Shown here in pieces: positions 51,204-60,787 of a stretch of 64,000 nucleotides of DNA. The stretch is taken from contig NZ_CP044532.1 of assembly GCF_026427775.1 (NCBI RefSeq), forward strand, positions 4,030,001 through 4,094,000, written 5' to 3'. The position numbers were made by a program, and so were the translations under genes. The stretch is from Arthrobacter sp. CDRTa11. GTDB lineage: Bacteria > Actinomycetota > Actinomycetes > Actinomycetales > Micrococcaceae. A model generated the notes under the pieces. That model was given only the letters and a program-made list of their open reading frames with translations. It searched no databases and had not been told where the DNA came from. Each line of letters begins with the position of its first letter. Within the stretch, counting starts at the first letter, position 1.

Positions 51204-51448
51204 GGCGGCACTCCCTCTGACAGCCAGTTGCCGGCCCGGCTTGGCCGGCAGTAGCGTCATTTTGGCCCCCGTCCCGTGGGCAGTCAATGACTTCCGGAGC
51301 CAGCCGGGTCAGCACAATCAGCGCCCTGGCCAGGGACAACCAGACCACGTTGTCCGCCCACGTCGCCAACACGGGCTGAACGCATCCAGTTGCAGCCGGT
51401 TTGCCGCATGCGCTGCACCGTGTACATCAAAAGATGCCGCCTGCTATG

Positions 51449-51461
51449 TTCATTTAATGAA
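51449..51461. promoter_or_regulatory. 13-bp palindrome over the ROK1 start codon
   Basis: TTCATTTAATGAA is symmetric about its central T and covers the ATG at 51457. It could be an autoregulatory operator. A related GTTCA/TGAAC element occurs at 52696. Confidence 0.45.
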
Positions 51462-52641
51462 TAAACTTGTCAACCAGAATGTCCTTCTGAAACCGGGATC
51501 CCAGACCGCATTGCGCAGCGCCAACCAGCAGCGCATCGTGGACGTACTCCAGGCCTCGGGGCAACTGTCCCAAGCCCAGCTGGCGCGAGAAACAGGCTTG
51601 GCGCCGGCAACAGTATCGAATATTGTTCGTGAACTCGTAGCAAAGAAGGTCCTGGCGACCACCAGCGCCGGCGGCGGCAAACGGCACGCTGTGCAGCTGG
51701 CCCAAAACGCCGGACTGGTGGCTGGAATCGATTACGGACACCGTCACCTGACCGTCGCAATCGCCGACATGGGGCACAACATCCTGTCCGAGCGGCGTGT
51801 GGAACTTGGCCCGGGGATCTCGGCAGACGAAGGGATCGGGATGGCAGCAAATCTGCTTGGCCAGGCACTCGATTCCATAGGTGAAAGCCTGGAGGCGGTG
51901 AGCGCCATTGGCATGGGCCTCCCCGCGCCGATAGATGCGCGTACAGGGAAAGTTGGCGGGCCTTCTATCCTGCCCGGCTGGGTCGGGGTTGATCCGGCGG
52001 CGCTTGCGTCGGAGCGGATCGGGCAGCGGGTTGTGGTGGACAACGACGCGAATCTCGGGGTCCTTGCTGAACATACGTGGGGAGCAGCTACCGGGATTGA
52101 CAATGTTGCCTATCTGAAATTGTCCGAGGGTGTTGGGGCCGGGCTGATCCTTGGGGGACAGCTGTTCCGCGGCCCGGGCGGCACTGCAGGCGAGATTGGC
52201 CACACAACGATTGACGAGTTCGGGCCAGTGTGCAGATGCGGCAACCGGGGATGTCTTGAAACTATTGTGGCGGCCCGCTCCGTTATCGATCTCCTGGAAC
52301 CACGCTATGGGCCCGGATTGTCCATCGCGGAAATTGTCCGTATGGCCAATGCCGGTGACCACGCCTGCAGCCGAATCCTTTCCGATACGGGACGGCAGGT
52401 CGGTGTGGCAATTGCGAACCTATGCAATCTTTTCAACCCGGACCTCGTCATTATCGGTGGTGAGCTCGCCCAGGCAGACGAATTGCTGCTCGCTCCCATC
52501 CGCGAAATGGTTCGCAGATGTGGAATCCCCAGCGCTGCCGCCCGTCTGGAAATCCGTCGAGCGGGGCTGGCCGACCGTTCCCACGTCTTGGGGGCCGTGG
52601 CATTGGGGCTCCTCGAGGCAACTCCTCAAATGGCATCGTAA
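51457..52641 (+). CDS. ROK family transcriptional regulator 1
   Basis: A 394-residue ROK repressor: N-terminal winged helix (LSQAQLARETGLAPATVSNI), then a sugar-kinase-like domain with a DNDANLGVLAEHTWG catalytic-loop relic, GEIGHTTID and the zinc motif CRCGNRGCLETI. ROK repressors respond to sugars or sugar phosphates. It precedes an aldo/keto reductase gene and shares the region with a second ROK gene and a sugar ABC transporter. The ATG at 51457 is inside a small palindrome; the frame is open upstream but without similarity. Confidence 0.92.
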   Translation: MNKLVNQNVLLKPGSQTALRSANQQRIVDVLQASGQLSQAQLARETGLAPATVSNIVRELVAKKVLATTSAGGGKRHAVQLAQNAGLVAGIDYGHRHLTVAIADMGHNILSERRVELGPGISADEGIGMAANLLGQALDSIGESLEAVSAIGMGLPAPIDARTGKVGGPSILPGWVGVDPAALASERIGQRVVVDNDANLGVLAEHTWGAATGIDNVAYLKLSEGVGAGLILGGQLFRGPGGTAGEIGHTTIDEFGPVCRCGNRGCLETIVAARSVIDLLEPRYGPGLSIAEIVRMANAGDHACSRILSDTGRQVGVAIANLCNLFNPDLVIIGGELAQADELLLAPIREMVRRCGIPSAAARLEIRRAGLADRSHVLGAVALGLLEATPQMAS

Positions 52642-52695
52642 AAGTCGAAGTACTTCACTAGTTGAACGTTTATTGCCATTTCACCTGAATCTTTA

Positions 52696-52709
52696 GTTCA
52701 TATTTGAAC
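52696..52709. promoter_or_regulatory. Inverted repeat GTTCA-TATT-TGAAC
   Basis: Five-base arms flank four bases, 82-95 bp before the aldo/keto reductase ATG, in an AT-rich gap of about 150 bp. Similar core bases occur in the palindrome at the start of the ROK1 gene (TTCATTTAATGAA), so ROK1 could bind both. Confidence 0.45.
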
Positions 52710-52790
52710 ACTTTAGCTAAGTCAGCTTGAATGTGAATCGGATCACGTCCTTGCTGCTCCTCACAGTTGAAGAGCGCTGAAAGGAGAATC

Positions 52791-53837
52791 ATGAATGGTG
52801 AAAAAGCCAACGGGTTAGGCCACGTCGTCTATGGCTGCATGGGCCTTGGCGGCGATTGGTCATCTGCACCGTACGGCCTGGCCGAGATCGACGAGGCGGA
52901 AGCCGCCGTCGAGGCTGCCCTGGAAGCAGGAATCACGATCTTCGACCAAGCGGCAGCCTATCGATTTGGCAAGTCCGAAGCAGTCTTTGGTGAGGTCCTT
53001 TCCCGTTGGGAGGGCCTCCGGGAACGCATTCAAATCAACACGCATTGCGGATTCGGTGATGAAGCTGGTGAAGCACGGCACTACGACCTGGACGGCGCCA
53101 GCATCATCGAGAGCGTACGGCGCAGCCTGACGCGGCTGAAAACGGACTACATCGACACGCTCCTGCTCAACCGGGCAGACCCGCTCCTGGAACCAGGACA
53201 GATCGCCTCCGCCTTCGAGTTTCTCCGGTCCTCAGGCAAGGTCAGGCATCTGGGCGTCTCCAACATGTCCGGCGCCCAGATCGCTGCACTCCAGAAGCAT
53301 CTGGACACACCCATCGTCCTTAATCAGATGGAAATGAGCCTGGGCAAGAGGGACTGGATAGAGGCCGGCGTCCTCGTCAACCACCCGGACGGAAACAAGT
53401 ACAGCTTCCCCGAGGGAACCATCGAATACTGCCTGGGCAACGCCGTCCGGCTCCAGGCCTGGGCTCCACTGGCCAGGGGCGTCTACTCGGGCCGTGTATC
53501 CGCGGCCAAAACGCCGGAAGAGGCCACCACCAAGCTGGTCCTCTCCTTGGCGGATCGCAAAGACACCACGCCCGAAGCCATTGTCCTGGCATGGCTGATG
53601 AAGCACCCCGCCGGGATCGAACCCGTCATCGGGACGAGAAACCCGCAGCGGATCCTGGCGAGCCGGGACGCAGAATTTCAAGCCACCCGCATGACCAGGC
53701 ACGAGTGGTACGCCCTCTGGAGGGCAGCCCGCGGAGCGGACCTGCCTTTCCCCGGGCCGGGCACCGAGCCAGAGAGCCCGATTCCGCAAGCAAGAGCCTT
53801 GGCAGGTAACAGCGCCGGCAATATCTGTGAACTTTGA
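52791..53837 (+). CDS. Aldo/keto reductase
   Basis: A 348-residue NADPH-dependent reductase of the YdhF-like AKR branch: GCMGLGGDWSSAPYG, FDQAAAYRFGKSEAVFGEVL (catalytic Asp/Tyr region), LKTDYIDTLLLNRADPLLEP and VRHLGVSNMSGAQIAALQ, then EPVIGTRNPQRI near the NADPH end. The C-terminal 30 residues are Pro/Gly-rich. The ATG 52791 follows AAAGGAG. In this sugar locus it may reduce a sugar-derived aldehyde or keto group; substrate is unknown. Confidence 0.9.
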   Translation: MNGEKANGLGHVVYGCMGLGGDWSSAPYGLAEIDEAEAAVEAALEAGITIFDQAAAYRFGKSEAVFGEVLSRWEGLRERIQINTHCGFGDEAGEARHYDLDGASIIESVRRSLTRLKTDYIDTLLLNRADPLLEPGQIASAFEFLRSSGKVRHLGVSNMSGAQIAALQKHLDTPIVLNQMEMSLGKRDWIEAGVLVNHPDGNKYSFPEGTIEYCLGNAVRLQAWAPLARGVYSGRVSAAKTPEEATTKLVLSLADRKDTTPEAIVLAWLMKHPAGIEPVIGTRNPQRILASRDAEFQATRMTRHEWYALWRAARGADLPFPGPGTEPESPIPQARALAGNSAGNICEL

Positions 53838-53879
53838 ACCCGCTAAAACCCGCACCCGTCCACGAGAATGGAATTCTTA

Positions 53880-55295
53880 ATGACTACACCTCCCGTCCCG
53901 AGCTCACCCCGTGTCGCAGTTCTCGGCGGAGGGCCCGGTGGTTACGAAGCCGCTATGGTGGCCGCGTCCCTGGGCGCGGCGGTGACCATCATCGAACGGG
54001 CCGGTCTGGGCGGATCCGCCGTGCTCACGGACGTTGTCCCCTCGAAGACGCTCATCGCGACGGCGGACCTGATGACCCGCGTTGGAGAGGCAGAAGAGCT
54101 GGGCGTCAAGTTCGATGTCGAGGGCGGCGACTGCACGCCTACCATGCGTGCGGACCTCAAGCACATCAACCACCGGCTCCTGGCACTGGCCCGTCAGCAG
54201 TCGGGCGACATACAAAGGGCCCTCGAAAACCTGGGCGTCCGCGTTCTCATCGGCTCCGGCAAACTCTTGGACACCCACACCATCGAGGTCCGCGGAGCCG
54301 ACGGCATCGAGATGGTGGAGGCCGACGCGATCCTGCTGGCAGTCGGCGCCTACCCGCGCGAACTGCCCACCGCACTTCCCGACGGTGAGCGCATCCTGAA
54401 CTGGGCCCAGCTATACAACCTCGAAGAGCTGCCGGAAGAGCTCATTGTGGTCGGCTCCGGCGTAACCGGTGCCGAGTTCGCCTCCGCCTACAACGGACTC
54501 GGCTCCAAAGTGACCCTCATCTCCAGCGGAGACCGTGTCCTGCCCAGGTCCGACACCGATGCCGCAGAGGTGCTGGAAGGCGTCTTCGAACGCCGCGGAG
54601 TCAAGGTCCTCGCCCGGTCCCGTGCAGAAGCCGTGGAGCGAACCGGCGACGGCGTGGCCGTGGTGCTGGCCAACGGCGTCAAAGTAACCGGCAGCCACTG
54701 TCTCGTGTGCGTCGGATCCATCCCGAACACCAATGGCATCGGTCTCGAGGCAGCCGGCGTGGAACTCACAGAAGGCGGGCACATCAAGGTGGACGGCGTC
54801 TCCCGGACCACCGCGCCAAACATCTACGCGGCCGGCGACTGCACCGGAGTCTTCGCCCTGGCCTCCGTGGCCGCCATGCAGGGCCGCATCGCTATCGCGC
54901 ACTTCATGGGCGACGGCGTCACCCCGCTGAAACTGCACCATGTGGCCTCCAACATCTTCACCTCTCCCGAGATCGCCACCGTGGGTGTCTCCGAGGAAGA
55001 CGTAGTATCCGACAGATACCAAGGCGATGTCGTCAAGCTCCCCTTGATCAGCAACGCCCGCGCCAAAATGCGCAACCACAAGGACGGCTTCATCAAAATC
55101 ATCGCCCGCAAGGGATCAGGCACCGTGATCGGCGGAGTCGTCGTAGGACCAAACGCCTCCGAACTGATCTTTCCGATCGCCATCGCCGTCGCGCAGAAAC
55201 TGCACGTAGACGACCTCGCCAGCACCTTCACCGTCTATCCCTCACTGACCGGATCAATCTCGGAGGCCGCGCGGCGCCTGCACGTACACATGTAA
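53880..55295 (+). CDS. NAD(P)H-quinone dehydrogenase (LpdA-like flavoprotein)
   Basis: A 471-residue pyridine-nucleotide disulphide oxidoreductase-fold enzyme. FAD motif VAVLGGGPGGYEAAMVAASL is near the start, VVGSGVTGAEFASAYNGLGS binds NAD, and IYAAGDCTGVFALASVAAMQ binds FAD. The redox-active CxxxxC is replaced by GLGGSAVLTDVVPSKTLI, so it is not a lipoamide dehydrogenase; this pattern is that of actinobacterial LpdA/quinone reductases. The C-terminus has the dimerisation domain with HVDDLASTFTVYPSLTGSI. Start at 53880; ATG 53868 is an alternative. It lies 42 bp after the aldo/keto reductase. Confidence 0.88.
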   Translation: MTTPPVPSSPRVAVLGGGPGGYEAAMVAASLGAAVTIIERAGLGGSAVLTDVVPSKTLIATADLMTRVGEAEELGVKFDVEGGDCTPTMRADLKHINHRLLALARQQSGDIQRALENLGVRVLIGSGKLLDTHTIEVRGADGIEMVEADAILLAVGAYPRELPTALPDGERILNWAQLYNLEELPEELIVVGSGVTGAEFASAYNGLGSKVTLISSGDRVLPRSDTDAAEVLEGVFERRGVKVLARSRAEAVERTGDGVAVVLANGVKVTGSHCLVCVGSIPNTNGIGLEAAGVELTEGGHIKVDGVSRTTAPNIYAAGDCTGVFALASVAAMQGRIAIAHFMGDGVTPLKLHHVASNIFTSPEIATVGVSEEDVVSDRYQGDVVKLPLISNARAKMRNHKDGFIKIIARKGSGTVIGGVVVGPNASELIFPIAIAVAQKLHVDDLASTFTVYPSLTGSISEAARRLHVHM

Positions 55296-55304
55296 CAAGT
55301 GGGC

Positions 55305-55328
55305 TTGCGTTAACTTCTTGACGGCAAG
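55305..55328. promoter_or_regulatory. Shared operator/promoter copy 1 (before ROK2)
   Basis: TTGCGTTAA, three variable bases, then CTTGACGGCAAG. The second part is an inverted repeat (CTTG/CAAG) that contains a TTGACG -35-like box. The same arrangement is found at 56561-56584 before the transporter genes. It is 25 bp before the ROK2 ATG. Confidence 0.68.
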
Positions 55329-55353
55329 GCCCACATAGGGCAGGCTTCTCTGC

Positions 55354-56544
55354 ATGTCCGCAACACCGCGCTCTCCAGGGAGCAAGCCCAAAAATCCCGG
55401 TTCCCAATCGGCGCTAAGGCAACTGAACCAGCAGCGAATCATTGAGACCCTGATGAGTGGGCCCTGCACCCAGGCTGAACTGGCCCGGCAGACTGGTCTT
55501 TCCACGGCAACGGTCTCCAACATTGTGAAGATCCTGCAGGATGCCGGCCTGGCCGCCACCGAGCCTACTACCAGTTCAGGGCGCCGGGCACTGAATGTTC
55601 GGCTCAACAGCAACGGCGGAGTGGCGGTGGGAATCGACTTCGGCCGCCGGCACCTGCGCGTGGTTCTGACATCCCTGAGTTATGACGTCATTGCCGATGA
55701 ATCTGTCATGCTCCCGCTGGGGCACCAGTCCGAGGAAGGCATCCAGGCCGCAGTAGTGCTGATGGAAAAGCTGCTGCGGGAAAACGGTGTGGACAAGATG
55801 ACGGTGGTGGGTGCCGGCGTCGGAATTCCAGGCCCAATTGACCGCAGGACAGGCACCGTGGCGCAAGGCGCCTTCCTGCCCGAGTGGGTGGGCATTAACA
55901 TCCACCAGCACCTCGAGGAAACCCTGAAAGTTCCCGTATTCATTGACAACGACGCCAACCTTGGGGCGTGGTCGGAGGTGACCTGGGGCCAGCACGCAGG
56001 AGTGAGCAATCTGGTGTTCCTCAAGATCGGATCGGGCATCGGTGCCGGCCTGATCCTGAACGGCGCGCCCTTCTACGGCAACGTGGGAATCACCGGCGAA
56101 ATAGGTCATGCCACCATGCACGAACAGGGCGTGGTGTGCCGATGCGGTAACCGCGGCTGCCTGGAAACCATAGTTTCGACCACCACCATGATCGAGCAGC
56201 TGAGCCGCAGCGAGAACCCTCCCCTCACCCCTGCGGACATCGTCCGGAAAGCTCTCGCGGGCGACTCGGCCACTATCCGGGTGGTGGACGATGCAGGTCT
56301 GGCTGTGGGCCGTGCGCTGGGCAATCTGGCTAACCTGATCAATCCGGAGGTTATCGTGGTGGGCGGCCCCCTCGCCGGCCTGGGCAACATTCTGTTGGAC
56401 CCCATCAGGAGGGGGCTGGTGAAGCATGCCGTGCCTGTCATAGGCGAAACCACCACCCTCACCATGTCCTCACTTGGGGACCGCGCCGAAGCTCTGGGCG
56501 CGGCAGCATTGGTGTTCCAACAAGCCCGGCTCCGCAAACGTTAA
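55354..56544 (+). CDS. ROK family transcriptional regulator 2
   Basis: A 396-residue ROK repressor with winged helix (CTQAELARQTGLSTATVSNI), FIDNDANLGAWSEVTWG, GEIGHATMHEQG and CRCGNRGCLETI zinc motif. It is clearly a paralogue of ROK1. The operator-like motif is found both before its own gene and before the mmsA-type gene, so it is the likely regulator of the sugar transporter, and autoregulated. Effector unknown, expected to be a monosaccharide. Confidence 0.93.
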   Translation: MSATPRSPGSKPKNPGSQSALRQLNQQRIIETLMSGPCTQAELARQTGLSTATVSNIVKILQDAGLAATEPTTSSGRRALNVRLNSNGGVAVGIDFGRRHLRVVLTSLSYDVIADESVMLPLGHQSEEGIQAAVVLMEKLLRENGVDKMTVVGAGVGIPGPIDRRTGTVAQGAFLPEWVGINIHQHLEETLKVPVFIDNDANLGAWSEVTWGQHAGVSNLVFLKIGSGIGAGLILNGAPFYGNVGITGEIGHATMHEQGVVCRCGNRGCLETIVSTTTMIEQLSRSENPPLTPADIVRKALAGDSATIRVVDDAGLAVGRALGNLANLINPEVIVVGGPLAGLGNILLDPIRRGLVKHAVPVIGETTTLTMSSLGDRAEALGAAALVFQQARLRKR

Positions 56545-56560
56545 CGTCATAAACCGCCGA

Positions 56561-56584
56561 TTGCGTTAAAGGCTTGACGACAAG
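56561..56584. promoter_or_regulatory. Shared operator/promoter copy 2 (before the sugar ABC operon)
   Basis: TTGCGTTAA, three variable bases, then CTTGACGACAAG, matching the copy at 55305 in 20 of 24 bases. It contains a TTGACG -35-like box 86 bp before the ATPase start, with TTTACT 18 bases downstream as a plausible -10. Confidence 0.68.
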
Positions 56585-56669
56585 AGCCGGCATCCAGTTT
56601 ACTTCTCAGAGACGGCCCCGCGTTTTGCAGGGCGGACAAAGAAGTCATGCATTGGAGGCCTAACGGCAA

Positions 56670-58256
56670 ATGACGTCCACCATCATGAACACAGGCCCGG
56701 TCATCCTTGAGATGCGCTCCATCACCAAGGAGTTCCCCGGCGTCAAAGCGCTCTCGGAGGTAAGCCTCCGGGTCAAGGCAGGCGAGATCCACGCCATCTG
56801 CGGCGAGAACGGCGCTGGTAAATCCACCCTGATGAAGGTGCTCTCAGGGGTCTACCCTTTCGGCAGCTACGACGGCGACATCGTTTATCAGAACGAAGTC
56901 CAGCAGTTCAAGGACATTAGGGCCAGCGAACACGCAGGAATCGTCATCATCCACCAGGAACTTGCCCTCATTCCGGAACTGTCCATCACGGAGAACATCT
57001 TCCTGGGCAACGAACCCACCAAACGCGGTGTTATCGACTGGGCCGAGGCGCGCCTGAGGGCCACAGAGCTGCTGGCCAGGGTAGGCCTGCGCGAGAATCC
57101 GGACACCCCCATCAAGGAAATCGGCGTAGGCAAGCAGCAGTTGGTGGAGATCGCCAAAGCATTGAACAAGTCGGTTAAGCTGCTCATCCTCGACGAGCCC
57201 ACTGCCGCACTGAACGAATCAGATTCCCAACACCTGCTGGACCTGATGCTCGGCCTCAAAGCCAAGGGCATCACCTCCATCATCATTTCCCACAAGCTCA
57301 ACGAAATCGAACAGATCGCGGACGAGATCACCATTATCCGCGACGGCAAATCGGTCGAAACGCTCAACGTACTGGCCGATGGCGTGGACGAGGACCGCAT
57401 CATCAAGGGGATGGTGGGGCGCTCACTCGAGTCCCGGTTCCCCGAGCATGTGCCCGAGATCGGCGAGGTGCTGTTCGAGGTCCGCAACTGGACCGTCGGC
57501 CACCCCCAGGTTCCAGACCGGCTCGTCTGCAAGAACTCAAGCTTCACGGTGCGCCGCGGCGAAATCGTAGGTTTTGCCGGGCTCATGGGCGCAGGCCGCA
57601 CCGAACTGGCCCGGTCCCTCTTTGGACGCTCCTACGGCAACTTCATCTCCGGCCAGGTCTTCAAAAACGGCAAGGAAATCCACATCCGGAACGTTCCGCA
57701 GGCCATCAGGGCCGGGCTTGCCTACGTCACCGAAGACCGCAAGAGCCTCGGTCTGAACCTGCTGGATGACATCAAGACCACCACCGTCTCGGCGAACCTT
57801 CAGGCCATCACAAAAGGCATTGTCGTGGACAACCGACAGGAGTTCACGGTGGCCGAGGGATATCGCAAAAGCCTTCGGACCAAGGCGCCCACGGTCAACG
57901 AGGGAGTGTCCAAGCTCTCCGGCGGCAACCAGCAGAAGGTTGTGCTGGCCAAGTGGATGTTTACCGGCCCGGACCTCCTCATCCTCGACGAGCCCACACG
58001 AGGGATCGATGTCGGGGCCAAATACGAGATCTATGGCATCATCCAGCAGCTGGCCCAGCAAGGAAAGGGAGTCATTGTCATCTCCTCCGAACTGCCCGAG
58101 CTCCTCGGACTCTCAGACCGGATCTACACCATCTTTGAAGGTTCCATCACGGGAGTACTGGACAAGGACCAGGCCACCCAGGAAACCCTGATGCGCCTCA
58201 TGACATCAGCCACCCGCACCGGCACCCACGCCGCCCCCACTGCACAAACCGCATAA
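56670..58256 (+). CDS. mmsA: Monosaccharide ABC transporter ATPase (MmsA/GguA-like)
   Basis: A 528-residue tandem ATPase with two nucleotide-binding domains. The first has Walker [35 protein letters not shown] as signature region and [15 protein letters not shown]; the second has the degenerate [16 protein letters not shown], signature [15 protein letters not shown] and [20 protein letters not shown]. This is the AraG/XylG/MmsA architecture for pentose/hexose uptake. The start follows GGAGG. It heads the operon mmsA-mmsB-chvE, preceded by a ROK2-type operator. Confidence 0.9.
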   Translation: MTSTIMNTGPVILEMRSITKEFPGVKALSEVSLRVKAGEIHAICGENGAGKSTLMKVLSGVYPFGSYDGDIVYQNEVQQFKDIRASEHAGIVIIHQELALIPELSITENIFLGNEPTKRGVIDWAEARLRATELLARVGLRENPDTPIKEIGVGKQQLVEIAKALNKSVKLLILDEPTAALNESDSQHLLDLMLGLKAKGITSIIISHKLNEIEQIADEITIIRDGKSVETLNVLADGVDEDRIIKGMVGRSLESRFPEHVPEIGEVLFEVRNWTVGHPQVPDRLVCKNSSFTVRRGEIVGFAGLMGAGRTELARSLFGRSYGNFISGQVFKNGKEIHIRNVPQAIRAGLAYVTEDRKSLGLNLLDDIKTTTVSANLQAITKGIVVDNRQEFTVAEGYRKSLRTKAPTVNEGVSKLSGGNQQKVVLAKWMFTGPDLLILDEPTRGIDVGAKYEIYGIIQQLAQQGKGVIVISSELPELLGLSDRIYTIFEGSITGVLDKDQATQETLMRLMTSATRTGTHAAPTAQTA

Positions 58257-58276
58257 GCCCGAGAAACGGAACAATT

Positions 58277-59563
58277 ATGAATGCACTCAAAAGGATTTTC
58301 GGCGGTGACACCCGCCAGTTCGGCATGATCATCGCACTCGTGGCCCTTGTGCTGTTCTTCCAGCTATTTACCGGCGGCAAAGTCCTGACGCCGACGAACA
58401 TGATCAACCTTTTTAACGGCAACTCCTACATCCTGGTCCTGGCCATCGGCATGGTGCTGGTCATCATCGCCGGCCACATCGACCTGTCCGTCGGATCCGT
58501 TGCCGCGGCCGTGGGCATTGTGGTTGCCATTTCCATGCGGGACTGGGGCCTGCCTTGGTACCTTGGCATCGTCCTGGGCCTGCTGCTGGGCGCCGCTATC
58601 GGTGCATGGCAAGGCTTCTGGGTGGCCTATGTGGGCATCCCCGCCTTCATCGTCACACTTGCCGGAATGCTCCTGTTCCGGGGTGCCAACCAGCTTGTTG
58701 GCAAGTCCCTGACCGTACCCGTGCCCGATGAATTCCGGGTTATGGGCGCAGGCTTCCTCCCGGAAATCGGCGATTTCGCCCGCTATAACGCACCCACCGT
58801 CATCCTTGGATTCCTGCTGATCGCCGTCGTGGTGTTCTCGGAGTTCCGCAACCGTCGCATCCAGACCCGCACCGGCGGCACGCCGGACCCGATCTGGGTG
58901 CCGGTCACCCGGCTTGTCCTGCTGGCAGGCGCGGTCCTCTACGTGACCTGGCTCTTCTCGACCGGACGCTTCGGAACCTCATTCCCCGTCTCGGGCCTGA
59001 TCCTGGTTGGCCTGGTGGCCGTCTATGTCTTCATCACCAGCAAGACCGTCCTGGGCCGCCACGTCTACGCCGTAGGTGGCAACCGCCACGCCGCCGAGTT
59101 GTCCGGTGTGCAGTCCAAGAAGGTCAACTTCATGGTCATGATGAACATGTCCATCCTTGCGGCACTTGCCGGCATGATGTTCGTGGCCCGGTCCACCAGC
59201 TCCGGACCTGCCGATGGCGTCGGCTGGGAACTGGACGCCATTGCCGCCGTCTTCATCGGCGGCGCGGCTGTCAGCGGCGGCGTCGGCACGGTAATCGGCT
59301 CGATTGTGGGCGGCCTCGTCATGGCCGTCCTCAACAACGGGCTGCAGCTCCTCAGCGTCGGCGCCGACATGCAGTCGATCATCAAGGGCATGGTGCTCCT
59401 GATCGCTGTCGCCATCGACGTCTACAACAAGAGCCAGGGCCGGCGCTCCCTCATAGGCATGCTCATGAACGGCCTGCGCGCCAACCAGCCGCCCACCGCC
59501 GAAAAGGAGATCGTCAAGACCTCCGACATCATCACTCCCGCAGAACCAGTCGCGTCAAAATAA
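58277..59563 (+). CDS. mmsB: Monosaccharide ABC transporter permease (MmsB/GguB-like)
   Basis: A 428-residue permease with about ten helices: LVLAIGMVLVIIAGHIDLSV near the start and VYAVGGNRHAAELSGVQSKK, GVGWELDAIAAVFIGGAAVS and GGVGTVIGSIVGGLVMAVLN later are the conserved BPD_transp_2 motifs. The length, longer than RbsC/AraH types by about 90 residues, and the insertion around residues 180-240 fit the GguB/MmsB group. It starts 20 bp after mmsA. Confidence 0.9.
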   Translation: MNALKRIFGGDTRQFGMIIALVALVLFFQLFTGGKVLTPTNMINLFNGNSYILVLAIGMVLVIIAGHIDLSVGSVAAAVGIVVAISMRDWGLPWYLGIVLGLLLGAAIGAWQGFWVAYVGIPAFIVTLAGMLLFRGANQLVGKSLTVPVPDEFRVMGAGFLPEIGDFARYNAPTVILGFLLIAVVVFSEFRNRRIQTRTGGTPDPIWVPVTRLVLLAGAVLYVTWLFSTGRFGTSFPVSGLILVGLVAVYVFITSKTVLGRHVYAVGGNRHAAELSGVQSKKVNFMVMMNMSILAALAGMMFVARSTSSGPADGVGWELDAIAAVFIGGAAVSGGVGTVIGSIVGGLVMAVLNNGLQLLSVGADMQSIIKGMVLLIAVAIDVYNKSQGRRSLIGMLMNGLRANQPPTAEKEIVKTSDIITPAEPVASK

Positions 59564-59620
59564 CCCGCGATGGCGGCCGGTACAGCCGGTTGCCTTTGGA
59601 CCGAAGAAAGAGATTTTCAG

Positions 59621-60715
59621 ATGCGTAAAATCGCTAAAACCCTGACCGTCCTCGCGGCGGTCGCCACGCTCTCCCTGACAGCGTGCGGCCGGTCCGACGT
59701 CGACGCCGAAGCCGCCAAGGCGGGCACCGCCCTGGCCGGATTCCCGCAGGACTCCGTCATCGGCGTCGCGCTTCCCAAGAAGACCAGCGAGAACTGGACC
59801 CTGGCAGAGAGCCTGTTCAACGACGGACTCTCGTCGGCCGGCTTCAAGGCAAACGTGCAGTTCGCCAACAACGGCGTGTCCGAACAGCAGAACCAGATCT
59901 CCACCATGATCACCTCCGGCGCCAAGGTCATTGTTGTGGGTGCCGTGGACGGTGCCCAGCTGGGCACCCAGCTGCAGCAGGCCAAGGACGCCGGCGCGGT
60001 CATCATCGCCTACGACCGCATGCTGACAAACACCAAGGCCATTGACTACTACGTGGCCTATGACAACTTCAAGGTCGGTGAACTCCAGGGCCAGGCACTG
60101 CTGGAAGGCATGCAAGCCAAGAAGGCGGGCCCTTACAACGTGGAACTCTTCGCCGGCTCCCCGGACGACGCCAACTCAAAGGTGTTCTTCGACGGCGCCA
60201 TGAGCGTCCTGAAGCCGAAGATCGACGACGGCACCCTGAAGGTTGTCTCGGGGCAGGCGGACTTCCAGAAGGCCGTGACCCAGGACTGGAAGCCGGAAAA
60301 TGCCCAGCGCCGCATGGACTCCCTGCTCTCAGGCAGCTACTCCTCCACCGAGCTCGACGGCGTCCTCTCCCCCAACGACACGCTGGCCCGCGCCATCATC
60401 ACGTCTGTCAAGAGTGCCGGCAAGACCGTCCCTGTTGTGACCGGACAGGACTCCGAATTGGAATCCGTCAAGTCCATCATGGCCGGCGAGCAGTACTCCA
60501 CGATCAACAAGGACACCCGCAAGATCGTTGAGCACACCGTCACCATGATCAAGGACCTCCAGCAAGGCCTCGCCCTGGAAATCAACGACAACCGGAACTA
60601 CAAGAACGAATTCAAGCGTGTTCCGGCGTACCTGTTGCCCCCGGCTATCGTGACAGCAGCCAGCGTCAAAACGGCTTACGTGGGCGATCCCATACTGGGC
60701 CCGGTCACCAAGTAG
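59621..60715 (+). CDS. chvE: Multiple-sugar-binding lipoprotein (ChvE-like)
   Basis: A 364-residue periplasmic-binding-type protein: lipoprotein signal (MRKIAKTLTVLAAVATLSLT then AC-GRSD, Cys22 region), VIGVALPKKTSENWTLAESL, VIIAYDRMLTNTKAIDYYVA and LFAGSPDDANSKVFFDGAMS, typical of ChvE/GguX-type galactose-glucose-arabinose binders. It is encoded last in the operon, unlike the usual binder-first order. The ATG at 59621 lies downstream of AAAGAGA; the frame is open 17 codons upstream. A strong terminator follows. Confidence 0.9.
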   Translation: MRKIAKTLTVLAAVATLSLTACGRSDVDAEAAKAGTALAGFPQDSVIGVALPKKTSENWTLAESLFNDGLSSAGFKANVQFANNGVSEQQNQISTMITSGAKVIVVGAVDGAQLGTQLQQAKDAGAVIIAYDRMLTNTKAIDYYVAYDNFKVGELQGQALLEGMQAKKAGPYNVELFAGSPDDANSKVFFDGAMSVLKPKIDDGTLKVVSGQADFQKAVTQDWKPENAQRRMDSLLSGSYSSTELDGVLSPNDTLARAIITSVKSAGKTVPVVTGQDSELESVKSIMAGEQYSTINKDTRKIVEHTVTMIKDLQQGLALEINDNRNYKNEFKRVPAYLLPPAIVTAASVKTAYVGDPILGPVTK

Positions 60716-60728
60716 CACCCATGAATAC

Positions 60729-60767
60729 GGAATGCCCGGCTCCAGCGGAGTCGGGCATTCCTCTTTT
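60729..60767 (+). terminator. Terminator of the sugar ABC operon
   Basis: Hairpin with arms GGAATGCCCG-GCTCC and GGAG-TCGGGCATTCC around an AGC loop, followed by TCTTTT. It begins 14 bp after the chvE-like stop and may also serve the convergent GNAT gene. Confidence 0.87.
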
Positions 60768-60787
60768 AAGCCACCCCCAGAGGACCA

